A stretch of DNA of 64,000 nucleotides from JASJBU01 sp963790775 (GTDB lineage: Bacteria; Pseudomonadota; Gammaproteobacteria; Chromatiales; Chromatiaceae): positions 307,662-371,661 of the forward strand of contig CAWBPR010000010.1 of assembly GCA_963790775.1 (NCBI GenBank), given 5' to 3'. Of the stretch, positions 61,306 to 64,000 are shown piece by piece (position 1 is the stretch's first letter; every line of letters starts with the position of its first letter). The position numbers were made by a program, and so were the translations under genes. Under the pieces are notes generated by a model that made no database searches, was not told the DNA's origin, and worked only from the letters and a program-made list of their open reading frames with translations.

Positions 61306-61753
61306 TTCGATACCTTGTAGCCCTGAGTAATTCTGTCGTCAGATGAACTGGTGCTCGGATAAATTTTGACAGTATGGAGTACGGCTGAGGCAAGCTGCCA
61401 GTGTTCCAGGGATGGTAAACAGATAGCGGAAGTAGTTGTCACCCTTTCTTGTTCAAACCGCTTGCCGTTCACTGATTTCTGATTCTTATTCCTTAACAGG
61501 CAGAGTAGCCGATTTTGCGTTGATTACCAATAGCTTCGAGGAGACCCGGAAATAATCCAACATCCCATTGGTATTATCGCGTGCATTTAAGTGCTCCGGG
61601 ATTGTGCAAGGCCATTGAAAGGAGAAACCGGAATATAAGCCATTGAACTGGTGATGCCAGATCACATCAATCTTGAGTGGAGCTCAATAACTTCAGACAT
61701 CAGACGTAAAGGTTTTTCATTTTCAAGAATCAAAAACCAGTTGGAGATCAACA
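61306..61753. other. Gap between hydrolase-like gene and Tat aminotransferase remnant
   Basis: About 450 bases with no supported gene. It presumably holds divergent promoters; no consensus pair or repeat was recognised. Confidence 0.4.
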
Positions 61754-62571
61754 ATGAAGAACGGCGACAAGCATCGCTTTGGTAGACGGGAATTTCTTCG
61801 TATGGCAGGCTCTACAGCTGTCAGCGGCGCCACGCTTAGTATGGCGCCAGCAAGTGCGCTGGCATCGGAGAATGAAACTGAAGCGGATTTTAAGCCGAGA
61901 GGAGACGGACAACAATTCTGGCGCAGTGTGGGCAGGGAGTTTGTGCTCAACCCCAGGTCGGTCTATATGAATGTGGGCACGACGGGTTCCATGCCACGCC
62001 AGGTATTGCGCAGATACCAATGTTATAACCGGCTTGTGGCGCGAGATCCCTGGGATATGGGAGAGGAAGTGATCGGGATAAGGTATTCTGGACGATCAAC
62101 AGCTCGCTTGCCGAATTCAGTTTTTTCGGTCTGCAGATGCAACTGCAGTACATCGGCAACGACAACTACCCGGCCAAGCGTGCCCTGGCGGATGCTTGTG
62201 ATATGTGGGCGGAGATCGGGTGCGAGCGGATCGAGGATTATGTGTTGTCCCTGAGCGCCGACTGCAAGGAGTTGATGCGGGACTATTTCGGTGAGTCGGT
62301 AGTGATCTATTCGCCTGACGCGCGGGCGCTTTCCAGCGGCATCACAACCTTCAATCCGTTTGCCGATCGCACTGATCTGGAGCTTCTCAATCAGTTCAGG
62401 GACAGACTGCGTGAGGAGTATGGCTTTATCGTGCGCACCACTGACTTTAAGATCACCCTCGATGGGCCGGAGGAGCATGCACTGCGTATCTCCACGCATC
62501 TTTTCCACGATGCGCGGGATGTGGCAGGGCTGGTGGCATCAATGCAGGATCTGTATCAGCAGATGATATAA
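61754..62571 (+). pseudogene. Tat-exported class V aminotransferase remnant with an internal deletion
   Basis: The first part (61754-62090) encodes a Tat signal (FGRREFLRMAG, then a hydrophobic stretch) and the start of a class V aminotransferase (VYMNVGTTGSMPRQVLRRY, ARDPWDMG). The second part (from about 62092, another frame: FWTINSSLAEFSFFGLQMQ) encodes its last 160 residues (ADACDMWAEIG, DYVLSLSADCKELM, RISTHLFHDARDVAGLV). The middle, about 170-200 codons including the PLP lysine, is missing and the frame is shifted at the junction. The gene cannot make an active enzyme. Confidence 0.8.
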
Positions 62572-62576
62572 GTATG

Positions 62577-62605
62577 CAGAGGCGCCGTTGATTGCGGCGC
62601 CTCTG
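62577..62605. terminator. Convergent hairpin
   Basis: CAGAGGCGCCG pairs perfectly with CGGCGCCTCTG around TTGATTG, placed between the converging aminotransferase remnant and the Lnt-like gene. No long U-tract. Confidence 0.7.
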
Positions 62606-62615
62606 ACAGGATCAA

Positions 62616-64000
62616 TCAGACGGATTGCTTGCCAGCTCTGGCGGGGCTTCTCCATCCAAAACAGGGTAATCGTCTGCAGTCGCGGATCAGCAGTACCGCA
62701 AATAATCCCCACAACAACCAGAGAAATCCATTTCCCGTCATAGCGTAGAGACTGGTTACAGCCGGGACTGCCAGGCTGTGGGTGTACGAGGCCGGTAAAT
62801 CCTCGGCTAGTTGAGATTGGGGAATGATGCGGCCACCGGCATCGATCATGACACTAATCCCGCTGTTGGTTGCCCGCACCATGGGCACCCGGAACTCCAC
62901 GCTGCGGAACAGGCTCAGCGCGAGGTGAATCTGTGGTCCGTTACTCCCCAGAAACCAGGCATCGTTCACCGTGTTGACCAGCAGATTACCCCCCATCTCC
63001 ACCGCAGAACGGGTCAGTTCCGGAAATACCGCTTCGTAACAGATCATGGGGATCAGCGAGATCCCCGGCATGAACTCAAATAACCTGCTCCTGTCACCCG
63101 GCACATAGTGCAAGGCGGATGGAAACAGGGTGCGTAGAAACGGCATGCTTTGTTCACCTGGAACATATTCTCCGAAAGGCAGCAGATGTTGTTTCCGGTA
63201 GATGAGGCTGCGTCCCTCGGTATTCACCAGTTCCATGGTATTGAAATAGTGACGAGTGGCGCCTGTGTCAGATTCTAGGGTTTGATCAAGGAAGTCCGTA
63301 ATCAACAATGGCCGCCCGATCTGCGTAATAAGCCTGTCGATTCGCTCTCTATCCCTCGTAATGCCTGAGTAAGAGAAGGGTGTCGGGATCTCCGGCCAGA
63401 TCACCAGATCCGTTTCCGGATGCTGATGGATGAGTTGCCGGGTCATTGTTTCCATAACTGGCGCTGCAGTCAGCCAATCCTCTCGTTCCCGTCCCCTCAC
63501 AGGCAGATTCGGCTGTAACATGCCAATCGCGAGCCGCGTTGTCGCCGGGTCATCTTCCAGGGATCGATTTCAGACATGCGCCAGAGACCGTAGCTATAGG
63601 CAGATATCTGAATCAAGCCCGCCAATCCCAGTGGCGAACCAGCCATTCGCTGGAGCGATTTGTCACGCTGTAGCCAGGCGGCTACCAACAGCCAGTTGCA
63701 CCAGTGCATGATGAACAACAACAGTGGCACACCGCCCAGATCTACCAACTGAATCAGTCTCCGGATAGGTATACTGGGAATGCGCCAGGTTTCCCGGCAA
63801 CAAATGGGGCACACTATAGGTGATCAGCGGTCCAGGCAAGCGCTGACTTGAAAGCACCCTTGGTGCTCCCCATCCAGCCTGTGCGGGCGGTTATCCACCC
63901 GGCCATTGCGTAGGGAAGCGCATAAGAAACGCAAAACAGAAACTCGAAAGGCAGGGTAACGGTAGCGGGAGATCGGGTCGCCAAACTCAAGCCGGGAACG
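62616..64000 (-). pseudogene. lnt: Apolipoprotein N-acyltransferase (Lnt)-like gene, several frameshifts, 5' end off the right edge
   Basis: The 3' part (62616 to about 63560) is a carbon-nitrogen hydrolase domain in good order: LVIWPEIPTPFSY with the catalytic Glu, YRKQHLLPFGEYVPGE with the Lys, and MICYEAVFPEL with the Cys, followed by a C-terminal membrane helix. The membrane part is split among frames at about 63560-63562 (GGG; one C missing), about 63755-63760 and about 63856-63858 (CCC). Segments such as RLPGPLITYSVPHLLPGN and LLLFIMHWCNWLLVAAWLQ are membrane-like. Lnt N-acylates lipoproteins before Lol sorting. It is either decayed or affected by read errors; a second copy may exist elsewhere. 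Confidence 0.75.

Overview
The window reads as about 64 kb of chromosome from a gammaproteobacterium, most likely a sulfur-oxidising member of the Chromatiales / Sedimenticola-Thiodiazotropha neighbourhood. This placement is inferred from gene content and not from a marker-gene search. The clues are a complete periplasmic nitrate reductase operon with NarXL/FNR-type regulators, a full system I cytochrome c maturation cluster, a Gly/Tyr-rich exported protein that resembles sulfur-globule envelope proteins, an ETHE1-like persulfide dioxygenase, and gammaproteobacterial housekeeping genes (rne, lolCD, lpxK, kdsB, rluC, uvrB, deaD).

Layout. 1-1617: 5' part of an EF-G-like translational GTPase gene, running off the left edge. 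1786-8820: ccmABCDEFGHI on the minus strand; ccmF and ccmG are broken by at least six single-base indels, while the outer genes are intact. 8821-13051: a regulatory block with an FNR/Dnr-like activator, a NarX-like sensor kinase and a NarL-like response regulator, flanked by recognisable FNR boxes and NarL-type 7-2-7 inverted repeats. 13052-20530: napFDAGHBC followed by moaA. 20558-22250: a minus-strand operon of a TrpD2/YbiB-like protein, a NirD-like Rieske protein and a 45-residue exported peptide. 22457-31297: lolCD, a DUF2062 protein, comEC, exbBD, lpxK, a Trm112-like protein, kdsB and a low-molecular-weight phosphatase. 31344-38027: rne (with an internal 84-bp tandem repeat array), rluC, a HAD phosphatase and sppA. 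38065-43412: hypE standing alone, the Gly/Tyr-rich protein, a class V aminotransferase, small membrane proteins, a TlpA-like thioredoxin, an SRAP protein and an HD hydrolase.

43493-49303 is more accessory. It holds a DUF2281/PemK-type toxin-antitoxin pair bracketed by two 99-bp direct repeats, a roughly 184-bp MITE-like element, two microproteins, a MipA/OmpV porin-like protein, a persulfide dioxygenase, a glycosyltransferase and tRNA-Asn. 49436-54735 carries an aspartate aminotransferase, uvrB and a deaD helicase with an altered DEAD box. 55261-64000 holds a very large exported choice-of-anchor-O-like protein (one frameshift), an unknown exported protein, a possible cell-wall hydrolase, a deleted Tat-exported aminotransferase remnant and a multiply frameshifted apolipoprotein N-acyltransferase-like gene running off the right edge.

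How the parts fit: nitrate and low oxygen would be sensed by the NarXL-like pair and the FNR-like protein, which probably act on the nap promoter. NapGH and NapC feed electrons to NapB and NapA, Ccm attaches haem to NapB and NapC, and MoaA starts molybdopterin synthesis for NapA. No CRISPR array, prophage, integrase or complete insertion sequence was seen.
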